A DNA stretch of 64,000 nucleotides from Hahellaceae bacterium (GTDB taxonomy: Bacteria > Pseudomonadota > Gammaproteobacteria > Pseudomonadales > Oleiphilaceae): contig JADJWY010000026.1 of the NCBI GenBank assembly GCA_016716085.1, positions 372,001 to 436,000 of the forward strand, written 5' to 3'. Made by a program: the position numbers and the translations under genes. Below, in pieces: positions 44,975 to 53,897 of the stretch. The notes beneath the pieces are model-generated. The model was not told the origin of the DNA, made no database searches, and was given only the letters and a program-made list of their open reading frames with translations. Each line of letters begins with the position of its first letter. The stretch's first letter is position 1.

Positions 44975-45064
44975 AATTCCTACAGTTTATGTGAAAGTGC
45001 CTATGGAGAGGGCCCCACCCCGATTCTACACTAGTAGAGAGCTTGATCCAGTTAGGGAGGAGTT

Positions 45065-45409
45065 ATGAAGATTAACAAGTTGGCGCGTCACTGGGAGAAT
45101 ACCGCAAAGGTCCGATTGACCAGTAAGGTCTATGAACTGCGGTTACCGATTGAGGATGCAGCACGCATTGAAGCACTGGCAGAAATGTATCCGAAACGGA
45201 CCCAGGAAGACATCATTACGGAATTGCTGAGCGCCGCGCTGGATGAACTTGAAACCAGTTTTCCCTACGTAGAAGGCAAGCAGGTAGTCGGGGAGGATGA
45301 AATGGGTGACCCCCTGTTTGAGGACGTTGGCCCCACCCCGCGTTTTCTGACACTGAGCAAAAAATACATTGCCTTGCTTAAACAGGAATTAAAAGCGGCC
45401 AATCAGTAA
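45065..45409 (+). CDS. Conserved small protein next to ppc (function unknown)
   Basis: A 114-residue soluble protein. The middle (LRLPIEDAARIEALAEMYPKR, then IITELLSAALDELETSFPY) looks like a ribbon-helix-helix-type or four-helix segment; the C-terminus ends KYIALLKQELKAANQ. Homologs next to ppc in pseudomonads are sometimes labelled type 1 pili tip component, a name the sequence does not support. GGGAGG lies a few bases before ATG 45065. It is divergent from ppc and converges with mazG. Confidence 0.7.
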   Translation: MKINKLARHWENTAKVRLTSKVYELRLPIEDAARIEALAEMYPKRTQEDIITELLSAALDELETSFPYVEGKQVVGEDEMGDPLFEDVGPTPRFLTLSKKYIALLKQELKAANQ

Positions 45410-45433
45410 GACACGTTTTAGCTGATTCGTAAG

Positions 45434-45451
45434 GGGCCTGATCGCAGGCCC
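45434..45451. terminator. Hairpin between convergent genes, possible bidirectional terminator
   Basis: GGGCCTG, loop ATCG, CAGGCCC: a perfect 7-bp stem midway between the stop of the small protein and the stop of mazG. There is no T run on either side, so termination is uncertain. Confidence 0.4.
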
Positions 45452-45459
45452 TCAATGCA

Positions 45460-46308
45460 CTAAAGCCCTTGGGTTTTAGACTCATTCCACAGCGCATCCA
45501 TGCCGTCCAGGTCGGCATCGGAGAAGGTTTTCCCCTGCGCCGCCAACGCATCTTCGATGTAATTGAAGCGGCGAATGAATTTCTGATTGGCGCCACGCAG
45601 GGCTTTATCGCCATTTACACCCAAAAACCGGGCCAGATTAAGACAGCAGAACAGCACATCTCCCAACTCATCTTCCAACCGGTCGGGGACTGTTTCGCTA
45701 CGTGTCAGTTCGGCTTCCAGCTCGTCAAGCTCTTCGCGAATCTTTGCAAACACAGGCTTAATCTCAGGCCAGTCAAAGCCCACCACCGCAGCGCGTTTCT
45801 GCAGCTTTTCGGCACGCTGCACGGAGGGAAGCGCTGCAGGCACATCGTCCAACCAGTGGACCGGACGCTTCTCCAGGGGCTTATCCTGCTTTTCCTGTTG
45901 CTTGATACGCTCCCAGTTGGCCTTGATCTCCGCCTCCGAAATTTCCTGCCCCGGCAAGAGGCGACTTTCGAGGGTGCCGTCCGGAAACACATGCGGATGG
46001 CGGCGCAACAGCTTGCGGACAATGCCGTCTACAACTTGCTCAAAATCGAACTGCCCCTGCTCTTTACCGAGCCGGGCATAAAAGACCACCTGAAAGAGCA
46101 AATCGCCTAACTCTTCGCCCAGATGAGACCAGTCCTGACGCTCAATGGTATCGGCCACCTCATAGGTTTCCTCCAGCGTATGTGGCAAGATAGAGGCAAA
46201 GGTCTGTTTGAGATCCCAGGGACAGCCATCCTGCGGATCGCGGAGACGATCCATGAGATAAAGTAGATCTTCAAGGGTATAGGTACGCAATCCAATCATT
46301 CTCGTCAA
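45460..46308 (-). CDS. mazG: Nucleoside triphosphate pyrophosphohydrolase MazG
   Basis: A 282-residue protein with two MazG domains. The first has GCPWDLKQTFASILPHTLEETYEV and LGEELGDLLFQVVFYA; the second has IREELDELEAE and LEDELGDVLFCCLNLARFLG, i.e. the E-x-x-E/E-x-x-D metal sites in both. It hydrolyses NTPs (and possibly ppGpp-related nucleotides) to monophosphates. It overlaps relA by four bases, so production is coupled to the alarmone synthase. Confidence 0.95.
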   Translation of the reverse strand: MTRMIGLRTYTLEDLLYLMDRLRDPQDGCPWDLKQTFASILPHTLEETYEVADTIERQDWSHLGEELGDLLFQVVFYARLGKEQGQFDFEQVVDGIVRKLLRRHPHVFPDGTLESRLLPGQEISEAEIKANWERIKQQEKQDKPLEKRPVHWLDDVPAALPSVQRAEKLQKRAAVVGFDWPEIKPVFAKIREELDELEAELTRSETVPDRLEDELGDVLFCCLNLARFLGVNGDKALRGANQKFIRRFNYIEDALAAQGKTFSDADLDGMDALWNESKTQGL

Positions 46309-48632
46309 TCCCGTCCAGACAGGGAACCGGCATTACTGGGCGTTGCTCCGCCCGCTTTTGCCCGCGACACATCGATGATGTTGTTCAGGCGGCGAATCCG
46401 GTCAAACAGGCGCGCCAGCGTTTCGAGCGAGGCCAACTCAACCGTCAGCCGAATGGTCGCAATATTCTGGCGCTTGTCGGTATAGGTTGAGGCGGCAATC
46501 ACGTTGACGCGCTCATTAGCCAACAGCAAGGTAATGTCACGCAGCAGTCCCGAACGGTCATAGGCTTCAACCAGAATATCCACGGGATAGGTAATTTCGG
46601 TGTCGCCCCAACTCACTTCAATGATGCGATTGGGTTCGCCTGCCTGCAGTTGCAGCACATTGATACAGTCCTGACGGTGAATCGACACCCCACGCCCGAC
46701 CGTGATGTAGCCGATAATATCGTCACCGGGAACGGGCTTGCAGCAACTGGCCAGATGCGTCAGCAAATTACCCACGCCGCGAATCTTGATGTCGGAACCA
46801 CGCTCCTTCTCGGAAGCTGAGGTGGTCGGTAGTTGCAGGCTGAGTTGTTCGTCATGGGTCTCAGCGACAGACTGGGCAGCATGCGCCGCCTGCATCGGCT
46901 TGACGTCACCCGCACCAATCGCCGCAAACAGATCGTCTTCCGCATGGAAGTTCATTTGCTTAGCCAGTGCATCGAAGTCCTGCACATCCAGCGACAGACG
47001 CTTGAGGACGTCGATCAGCAGGTCCCGGCCCTCTTCAATATTCTGGTCACGATCCTGAACCTTGAACCAATGCGTAATTTTGGCGCGTGCTCTGGACGTC
47101 GCCACATAGCCCAGATCCGGGTTGAGCCAGTCGCGACTGGGTCGGCTCTGGTTTGAGGTCAGAATCTCGACCTGCTCGCCCGTTTTCAGCTGATAGTTCA
47201 GCGGTACAATGCGGCCGTTGACCTTGGCCCCGCGGAAGCGGTGACCAATTTCAGTATGTACTTTGTAGGCAAAGTCGAGCGGTGTTGAGCCCACCGGCAA
47301 ATCCAGCACATGGCCATCGGGGGTAAAGACATACACGCGGTCACTGACGACATCACTGCGCCATTGATCCATCAGTTCTGAGGTTCGACCACCCAGTTCA
47401 TCCTGCCAATCCAGCACTTGTCGCAACCAGGCAATTTTCTGCTCATAGCCCTGCGACTTCTTGTCGATGTCCGTACCTTTGTAAAGCCAATGCGCGCAGA
47501 CGCCCAGCTCGGCCTCTTCGTGCATTTTCTGGGTACGGATCTGAACTTCCATCACCTTGCCACCCGGCCCGACCACCGCCGTGTGCAGAGACTGATAACC
47601 ATTCGGTTTAGGACTGGCGATATAATCATCAAACTCATGCGGAATGTGGCGCCACAGCGAGTGAACGACCCCCAACGCGGCGTAACAATCCCGAATACTG
47701 GTCACGAGAATACGCAAGGCACGGATGTCGTAGACCTGCGAAAAATCGATGCCCTTACGGTGCATTTTCCGCCAGATACTGAAGATGTGTTTCGCCCGCC
47801 CCGACAGGCTGGCTTCAATACCGTTACTCGCAAGCTCCGTTTTAAGGGCACTGACGGCCTCCTGAATATAGCGCTGACGATCAATGCGTCGTTCATCCAG
47901 CAGTTTGGCGATTTTCTTGTAGGCCGTTTCATGGAGGTAACGAAATGAGAGGTCTTCCAGCTCCCACTTCAAGTGCCCGATACCCAGCCGATGTGCCAGA
48001 GGGGCATAAATATCAAAAACTTCCCGCGCTACCCGATGGCGTTTTTCAGAGGGTGCATCCTTGACATCCCGAATCGCGCAGGTTCGCTCAGCCAGCTTGA
48101 TAAGCGCCACCCGAACATCGTCGATCATGGTCACCAGCATACGTCGCAGGTTGTCGACCTGATTCTGGGTCTGTCCTAACACGCTACCCCGCAGAGGATG
48201 CCGGATATTGGCAATGGCCGCCATTTGCAGAACGCCGTCAATCAGCGCCGCCACCTCATCACCAAAGCTCTTGCGCACCTTATCCAGGGGTAGCGAACTC
48301 TCCCGCACCCCTCGGTAAAGAATGGCCGCCGTCAGGCTCGGGGTATCCAACTGTAACTCAGACAGGATCTGAGCCATTTCCAGCCCCGTGAAGAAGGCAT
48401 TACCATTGGCCGACCACTTATTCTGTGCATCTGCCGCTGCATGACGGGCTTCACGGGCCATATCGCAGGCACGGGCGAGTTGTGCACGATCCGCCGAGGA
48501 CAGCGCCGGTGCCTGAGCACCTGGCGTTCGCTGAGCGGCATCCGTTCGACTTTGCAGCAGCTGATCCAGCCAGCGCTCAATATCGACCTCACCATTGTCA
48601 TCCAGCGGATAGTCTTCTCTGACCTTAACCAT
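46305..48632 (-). CDS. relA: GTP pyrophosphokinase RelA
   Basis: A 775-residue long RSH protein. The HD hydrolase region lacks the His-Asp pair (ILYRGVRESSLPLDKVR), as in RelA rather than SpoT. The synthetase domain follows (YDIRALRILVTSIRDCYAALGVVHSLW; YQSLHTAVVGPGGKVMEVQIRT), then TGS (VFTPDGHVLDLPVGSTPLDFAYKVH), a conserved Cys region (LASCCKPVPGDDIIGYIT) and a C-terminal ACT domain. It makes (p)ppGpp on starved ribosomes. Order cysM-rlmD-relA-mazG on the minus strand; three bases separate it from rlmD. Confidence 0.97.
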   Translation of the reverse strand: MVKVREDYPLDDNGEVDIERWLDQLLQSRTDAAQRTPGAQAPALSSADRAQLARACDMAREARHAAADAQNKWSANGNAFFTGLEMAQILSELQLDTPSLTAAILYRGVRESSLPLDKVRKSFGDEVAALIDGVLQMAAIANIRHPLRGSVLGQTQNQVDNLRRMLVTMIDDVRVALIKLAERTCAIRDVKDAPSEKRHRVAREVFDIYAPLAHRLGIGHLKWELEDLSFRYLHETAYKKIAKLLDERRIDRQRYIQEAVSALKTELASNGIEASLSGRAKHIFSIWRKMHRKGIDFSQVYDIRALRILVTSIRDCYAALGVVHSLWRHIPHEFDDYIASPKPNGYQSLHTAVVGPGGKVMEVQIRTQKMHEEAELGVCAHWLYKGTDIDKKSQGYEQKIAWLRQVLDWQDELGGRTSELMDQWRSDVVSDRVYVFTPDGHVLDLPVGSTPLDFAYKVHTEIGHRFRGAKVNGRIVPLNYQLKTGEQVEILTSNQSRPSRDWLNPDLGYVATSRARAKITHWFKVQDRDQNIEEGRDLLIDVLKRLSLDVQDFDALAKQMNFHAEDDLFAAIGAGDVKPMQAAHAAQSVAETHDEQLSLQLPTTSASEKERGSDIKIRGVGNLLTHLASCCKPVPGDDIIGYITVGRGVSIHRQDCINVLQLQAGEPNRIIEVSWGDTEITYPVDILVEAYDRSGLLRDITLLLANERVNVIAASTYTDKRQNIATIRLTVELASLETLARLFDRIRRLNNIIDVSRAKAGGATPSNAGSLSGRD

Positions 48633-48635
48633 TGC

Positions 48636-49994
48636 CTAACTCTTCTCGAATAACGCCATGGACTCAACATGAGTCGTGTGAGGAAACATATCCATTACCC
48701 CCACTTTTTTCAAACGATATCCCTGGGTTGCCAGGATTCCGGCATCCCGCGCAAGGGTCGCCGGGTTGCAGGAAACATATAAAATACGCGCCGGGGCAAA
48801 GCGTTTCATCGTGCGGCAGATCTCCTCGGCACCTGTCCTGGGTGGATCCAGCACGACACAATCATAGGTCTGATCCCAGGGCAAAGGCTTTGTCCCGGCA
48901 AACAACTCTGCATCGTGCAGATTCGCCGCGTAGAACTGAACATTGTCCAATCCATTCGCACTTGCATTACGGTAGCCCTGCTCAGCCATATCCTGACTGC
49001 CTTCAACGCCGGTCACATTCGCCGCGTGACGCGCCAACGCCAGCGTAAAATTGCCCAGCCCACAGAACAAATCCAGTACCTTCTCATTAGCCTCCGGCTT
49101 CAGCCAGTCCAGCGTCTGAGCCAGCATCATGCGGTTCATCGGCAGATTGACCTGTGTAAAATCCGTCGGCCGGAAGTGCATCGTGAGCCCCTCGACACTG
49201 GCAAAGGTCAGATCAACCTCACCCCATGGCGAATACAGGCAGTGCACCGTGTCCGGCCCTTTCGGCTGCAAATACACGGCAAGCGTGTGCTCAGAACCAA
49301 ACTGCTTTAGCAGCGCCTCATCTGCGGCGGTGAGAGGTTCCATATGCCGAATGATAATTGCACCGCGGCTGTCCCCAAATGCAATCTCTATCTGCGGCAC
49401 CGCTTCGTAGGTGGACAAGCCACGCACCAGCACTTTCAACGCCTCAATCTGCTCGCCGATCGCGGGCACCAGAATTGGACAGGACTCAATCGCCGTCAAA
49501 AAATTACTGTGTTTCTCCCGAAAGCCGACCAGTACGTGATCATATTTACGCACATATTTAACGCCCAACCGCGCCTTGGTGCGATAACCGAGGTGATCAG
49601 CTACCAGAGGAGGCGCCACCGTTTCTGGCTGCACTGAACCAAAATGCGTGAATTGATCCAGCAAAACCTGCTGTTTGTGACGGATCTGCAGATCGGGATG
49701 CATGTGCTGCAAGCTGCAGCCGCCACAGATATTCGCTTTGACGCAGGCCGGTTCAACCCGCTCTGCCGAGCGACTGTTATGAGTCTCGGCGACCAATTCG
49801 TCAAACTGATTGCGGGAATTGACATAGCGAGCGACAACCGATTCACCCGGTAGTGCGTTATCCACAAACAGGGTTTTCCCGTCCAGTTTACCGATCCCAC
49901 GGCCGTCGTGACTCAGACGATCAATCGTTACCGTGACAGAACCTTGTGGAATTTTTTTACGAAAACGTCGGGCCATGGGGGTATCAGAGTCCAT
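48636..49994 (-). CDS. rlmD: 23S rRNA (uracil-5)-methyltransferase RlmD
   Basis: A 452-residue enzyme (from ATG 49994). An N-terminal TRAM domain (VTIDRLSHDGRGIGKLDGKTLFV) is followed by the 4Fe-4S cysteines 84, 90, 93 (CVKANICGGC) and 172, and a SAM domain with VLDLFCGLGNFTLAL, DPPRTGAEE and the nucleophile/base YVSCNPATLARD. It methylates U1939 of 23S rRNA. The frame is open to 50045 but that would overlap cysM; an internal ATG at 49976 is also possible. One base separates it from the cysM stop, so the genes are coupled. Confidence 0.95.
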   Translation of the reverse strand: MDSDTPMARRFRKKIPQGSVTVTIDRLSHDGRGIGKLDGKTLFVDNALPGESVVARYVNSRNQFDELVAETHNSRSAERVEPACVKANICGGCSLQHMHPDLQIRHKQQVLLDQFTHFGSVQPETVAPPLVADHLGYRTKARLGVKYVRKYDHVLVGFREKHSNFLTAIESCPILVPAIGEQIEALKVLVRGLSTYEAVPQIEIAFGDSRGAIIIRHMEPLTAADEALLKQFGSEHTLAVYLQPKGPDTVHCLYSPWGEVDLTFASVEGLTMHFRPTDFTQVNLPMNRMMLAQTLDWLKPEANEKVLDLFCGLGNFTLALARHAANVTGVEGSQDMAEQGYRNASANGLDNVQFYAANLHDAELFAGTKPLPWDQTYDCVVLDPPRTGAEEICRTMKRFAPARILYVSCNPATLARDAGILATQGYRLKKVGVMDMFPHTTHVESMALFEKS

Positions 49995-49995
49995 T

Positions 49996-50904
49996 TCAAG
50001 AAGGATTAAAGACGCCGGTGGAAAGGTAACGGTCGCCGCGATCACAGATAATGGCGACGATTACAGCATTTTCAACCTCTTGTGCCACACGCAATGCTCC
50101 GGCAATTGCGCCACCGGAAGAGACGCCGCAGAAGATTCCCTCCAGGGCCGCCAGCTGGCGCATGGTGGTCTCGGCCTCGCCCTGCCCGATATCCAGCACC
50201 TGATCAACCCTGGCGGGCTCAAAAATTTTGGGCAGGTAGGCCTGCGGCCAGCGCCGGATACCCGGAATAGAAGCACCGTCCGCAGGCTGCAATCCGATAA
50301 TCCTGATCGCCGGATTTTGCTCTTTCAGATACCGCGACGTCCCCATAATCGTACCCGTTGTTCCCATCGAACTGACAAAATGCGTAATACGCCCCTCTGT
50401 CTGACGCCAGATTTCCGGTCCCGTGGTTTTGTAGTGCGCAGCAGGGTTATCGGGATTGGCGAACTGATCCAGCACGATGCCCTCCCCCCTGGCCTCCATC
50501 GCCTTAGCCAGATCGCGAGCGCCCTCCATCCCCTCTTCTTTGGACACGCTGATTAATTCAGCGCCGTAGGCACTCATGGCGGCGCGACGCTCCTCGCTCA
50601 TGTGGGCAGGCATGATTAAGACCATACGATAGCCCCGCATGGCCGCCGCCATCGCCAGTGCGATACCGGTGTTACCGCTGGTGGCTTCAATCAGGGTATC
50701 CCCAGGACGAATATCACCGCGTTGCTCGGCCGCGATGATCATGTTCAGGGCCGGACGGTCTTTGACAGATCCTGCTGGATTATTGCCTTCCAGTTTTGCA
50801 AGAATAGTGTTGCCACGGGTATCCTGTAGCACGTGTTCGGGCAGGCGGCGCAGTCGCACCAGCGGTGTATCGCCGACAAAGGATTCTATACTGGGGTAGG
50901 ACAT
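49996..50904 (-). CDS. cysM: Cysteine synthase B (O-acetylserine sulfhydrylase B)
   Basis: A 302-residue PLP enzyme: Lys48 in NPAGSVKDRPA holds the cofactor, ATSGNTGIALA binds substrate carboxylate, GTTGTIMGTSRYL binds PLP phosphate and GVSSGGA closes the site. The pattern is CysM rather than CysK. It makes cysteine, or S-sulfocysteine from thiosulfate. First gene of the minus-strand operon cysM-rlmD-relA-mazG, divergent from gacS with 84 bases between the two starts. A TATAAT is present in that gap. Confidence 0.94.
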   Translation of the reverse strand: MSYPSIESFVGDTPLVRLRRLPEHVLQDTRGNTILAKLEGNNPAGSVKDRPALNMIIAAEQRGDIRPGDTLIEATSGNTGIALAMAAAMRGYRMVLIMPAHMSEERRAAMSAYGAELISVSKEEGMEGARDLAKAMEARGEGIVLDQFANPDNPAAHYKTTGPEIWRQTEGRITHFVSSMGTTGTIMGTSRYLKEQNPAIRIIGLQPADGASIPGIRRWPQAYLPKIFEPARVDQVLDIGQGEAETTMRQLAALEGIFCGVSSGGAIAGALRVAQEVENAVIVAIICDRGDRYLSTGVFNPS

Positions 50905-50988
50905 AACTTGGCTCGCTCATGGATTGTCGCACATGATAAGCAATAATAGGCGCGTCCCAAATAACCTTTTATTATAAAGACATGCCCA

Positions 50989-53883
50989 ATGTCCCCAAAA
51001 TTGCCTTCGCCACTTACGGGTTTTTCCATTCGCACCAACGTCATTCTGCTGACACTGGTGCCCATGCTGGCCATCTCGTTTCTGGTCTCCGGTGTGTTCG
51101 TCGTGTTCAGGATCGGCGACCTGAACGAAGCCTTAAACAATCGTGGTTATGATCTGGCGCGCCATTTAGCCGGGTCAGCCGAATTTGGTGTCATCACAGG
51201 CAACTCCCAGCAACTTACCCGACTTGTCAGCGACCTGTTGCAAGAGCCCAACATCCGGGCTGCCGCCATTTTTGACAAAAATCGCCGCTTGTTGGTTCAG
51301 TCCGGACCAGTCCTCCTGGACCCGCCAACGCTGGTTCCCAGTATGAGTGCCACACGTAGCCTGCTTCAGATCGACGACGTACTGCGCTTTGCAGAGCCGA
51401 TATTGTTTGCCGATGTGCCTCTGCCAGAATCAGCCGACATTCCCGGCCAGACAACCCCTCCAAATCCCTATGCCCAAGACAAACGCCTACTGGGCTGGGC
51501 CATCATCGAAATCAAGCGCAGCAATACCCAGCTTGCTATATTTCGAACGGTTCTGATTGCCCTGCTGACAACCTTCGTCTCGGCATTTCTTAGCATTCTA
51601 CTCGCCCGCCATCTGGCAGATCGCCTGTCGCTCCCACTTGCAGCGATTACCCAAGCCATCTCCGAGATCAAGGACGGCCAATTAAATACCCGGGTCGAAA
51701 GTCAGGCGGGCCCTGAAATTGAATTGCTGGAAGAAGGCGTCAATGCTCTCGCCGAAGCACTGGAACGGCTTCGAAATGAAATGCAGCAGAACATTGACCA
51801 GGCCACTGAGGATCTTCGGGAAACGCTCGAAACCATCGAAATACAGAACATCGAACTCGATATCGCCCGAAAAGATGCGCTGGAGGCAAGCCGGGTCAAA
51901 TCTGAGTTCCTGGCGAACATGTCCCACGAAATTCGAACCCCCCTCAACGGGATTCTGGGCTTCACCAAACTCTTGCTGAAAGGCCACCTGAATCGACAGC
52001 AGCGTGACCAGCTAAATACCATTCTGAAGTCGTCAGAGATTCTGTTGACCATCATTAACGACATCCTCGATTTCTCCAAGATTGAAGCCGGCAAACTGGT
52101 ACTGGATTTCACCACCCTCAATTTGCAGGAGGTCGTCGATGACGTTCTGACGATGCTCGCTCCCACAGCCCACGAAAAGAATCTGGATCTTGCCGCGCTG
52201 ATTTATTCGGATGTTCCCAATCAAATATATGGAGATCCGTTACGTCTGAAACAGATTCTCACCAACCTGGTTAACAACGCGATCAAGTTCACTCAGCGGG
52301 GGGAGGTGATGGTGCGAGTCATGTTGGAGGAGGAAGATGAGCAAGGGCGCCCGCAAATCCGTCTCTCGGTGACCGACACAGGCGTGGGGCTGTCCCGCTT
52401 GCAACAACAAAACCTGTTCACTCCGTTTTCCCAGGCTGACGCCTCTACGGCAAGACGTTATGGCGGAACCGGACTGGGCCTCGTGATAAGCCGCCGGCTA
52501 GTGGAACAAATGGGTGGAAAAATTGGGGTAGACAGTGAGCTGGGCAAAGGCGCCAGTTTTTGGGTAAATCTGCCCATCACGCTCAATGAGCAGCAGGAAA
52601 GCGAGACGGATGAGACCTCAGGGACACTGCATAATGAGCGCGTCATTTACCTGGAGCATCAGGAAAAAACGGCATTGGTTGTTGAGAGCATGCTGGCGCA
52701 TTGGGGGGGGCAGGTAGAACGTGTCGCCAATATGGCCGATCTCATAGAGCGGGTCGTACAGGCACAACAGAAAAACCGCGGTTATGCGATGGCAATCGTC
52801 GGCCTGTCACAAACCCAGCTCTATTCCGTCCCCTATGCCCAGAGCATTCGCAGCCTGGAATACAAGCTGGATTGTCGAACACTGCTGTTACTCCCGACGC
52901 TGGATCCCACCGCCGAAACACCCGCTGTGGTGGCGGATGCCTCAGCCACCTTAACCAAACCACCCACCCGGCGACGGCTGGCCGATACGGTGATCACGCT
53001 TTTAAATGGGCGCCCTCACGTTCCCCTGCAGATCGCCCCTTCTGCCCGCCCACTGGATGCCCGCCATGCGCCCGCCATACTGGCGGTCGACGACAACACG
53101 GCTAACCTGAAATTAATTCTTGCCCTCCTGGACGAACTCAAAGTCAAATGTGAAGGCGTATCAAGTGGCTATGAAGCGCTCCAGGCCGTCCGCCGCCAAA
53201 CCTTTGGCCTGATCTTTATGGACGTTCAGATGCCGGGCATGGATGGTATCGAAACGACGGCTAAAATTCGTGAGATTGAGGGTGGTAACCGACATACACC
53301 GATTGTCGCCCTCACCGCCCATGCTCTGGCGGAAGAGAAACAGATGTTGATGAACAGTGGATTCGACGACTACCTGACCAAGCCCGTCGACGAACAGCAA
53401 TTGTGCCAGGTCATCGAGCGACATACCGGATATCAGTCCACCTTATCCTCTGATCGGGCCACAGACATGCCCGCCACATCAACGATCAAACCTTCGTCAC
53501 GCAAAGCAACAGAGGATTGTGTCGACATTCCCGCGGGTATACGGTTGGCCGGCGGCAAACCCGACCTTGCCGAAGAACTGTTTTCGATGCTGATCGAGTC
53601 CCTGCCCGATGCCAGACACGCGCTCTCCCGCCACATGGAAAGACAAGCGCTGCAGCCACTGCTGGAAGAAGTTCACAAGTTGCATGGTGCGACCCGCTAC
53701 TGCGGCGTACCTGCACTCAGGCAGGCGGCCGCAACACTTGAAACGGCCCTCAAGAAAAATAACGCGGACTGGGCGTTTCTGGTAGAACCGCTCCTGAATG
53801 AAATCGACCGCATTGAGTATTGGGCTGAACGTAACGAATGGCAGGGGGAGTTTCGCAAAGCCCATCCAACCCGGCCTAACTGA
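50989..53883 (+). CDS. gacS: Hybrid sensor histidine kinase GacS/BarA
   Basis: A 964-residue tripartite kinase: helix at about 16-40, periplasmic sensor 41-185, second helix near 188-206, HAMP, histidine kinase with His313 (FLANMSHEIRTPLNG), ATPase with GTGLGLVISRRL, receiver with Asp745 (FMDVQMPGMDG; DDYLTKPV) and an HPt domain with His896 (EEVHKLHGATRY). This is the GacS/BarA architecture, which phosphorylates GacA/UvrY and controls Rsm small RNAs and secondary metabolism. Order next to cysM-rlmD-relA is as in Pseudomonas. A short intergenic spacer of 14 bases leads to the second sensor kinase. Confidence 0.95.
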   Translation: MSPKLPSPLTGFSIRTNVILLTLVPMLAISFLVSGVFVVFRIGDLNEALNNRGYDLARHLAGSAEFGVITGNSQQLTRLVSDLLQEPNIRAAAIFDKNRRLLVQSGPVLLDPPTLVPSMSATRSLLQIDDVLRFAEPILFADVPLPESADIPGQTTPPNPYAQDKRLLGWAIIEIKRSNTQLAIFRTVLIALLTTFVSAFLSILLARHLADRLSLPLAAITQAISEIKDGQLNTRVESQAGPEIELLEEGVNALAEALERLRNEMQQNIDQATEDLRETLETIEIQNIELDIARKDALEASRVKSEFLANMSHEIRTPLNGILGFTKLLLKGHLNRQQRDQLNTILKSSEILLTIINDILDFSKIEAGKLVLDFTTLNLQEVVDDVLTMLAPTAHEKNLDLAALIYSDVPNQIYGDPLRLKQILTNLVNNAIKFTQRGEVMVRVMLEEEDEQGRPQIRLSVTDTGVGLSRLQQQNLFTPFSQADASTARRYGGTGLGLVISRRLVEQMGGKIGVDSELGKGASFWVNLPITLNEQQESETDETSGTLHNERVIYLEHQEKTALVVESMLAHWGGQVERVANMADLIERVVQAQQKNRGYAMAIVGLSQTQLYSVPYAQSIRSLEYKLDCRTLLLLPTLDPTAETPAVVADASATLTKPPTRRRLADTVITLLNGRPHVPLQIAPSARPLDARHAPAILAVDDNTANLKLILALLDELKVKCEGVSSGYEALQAVRRQTFGLIFMDVQMPGMDGIETTAKIREIEGGNRHTPIVALTAHALAEEKQMLMNSGFDDYLTKPVDEQQLCQVIERHTGYQSTLSSDRATDMPATSTIKPSSRKATEDCVDIPAGIRLAGGKPDLAEELFSMLIESLPDARHALSRHMERQALQPLLEEVHKLHGATRYCGVPALRQAAATLETALKKNNADWAFLVEPLLNEIDRIEYWAERNEWQGEFRKAHPTRPN

Positions 53884-53897
53884 TCTATACTCGGTTG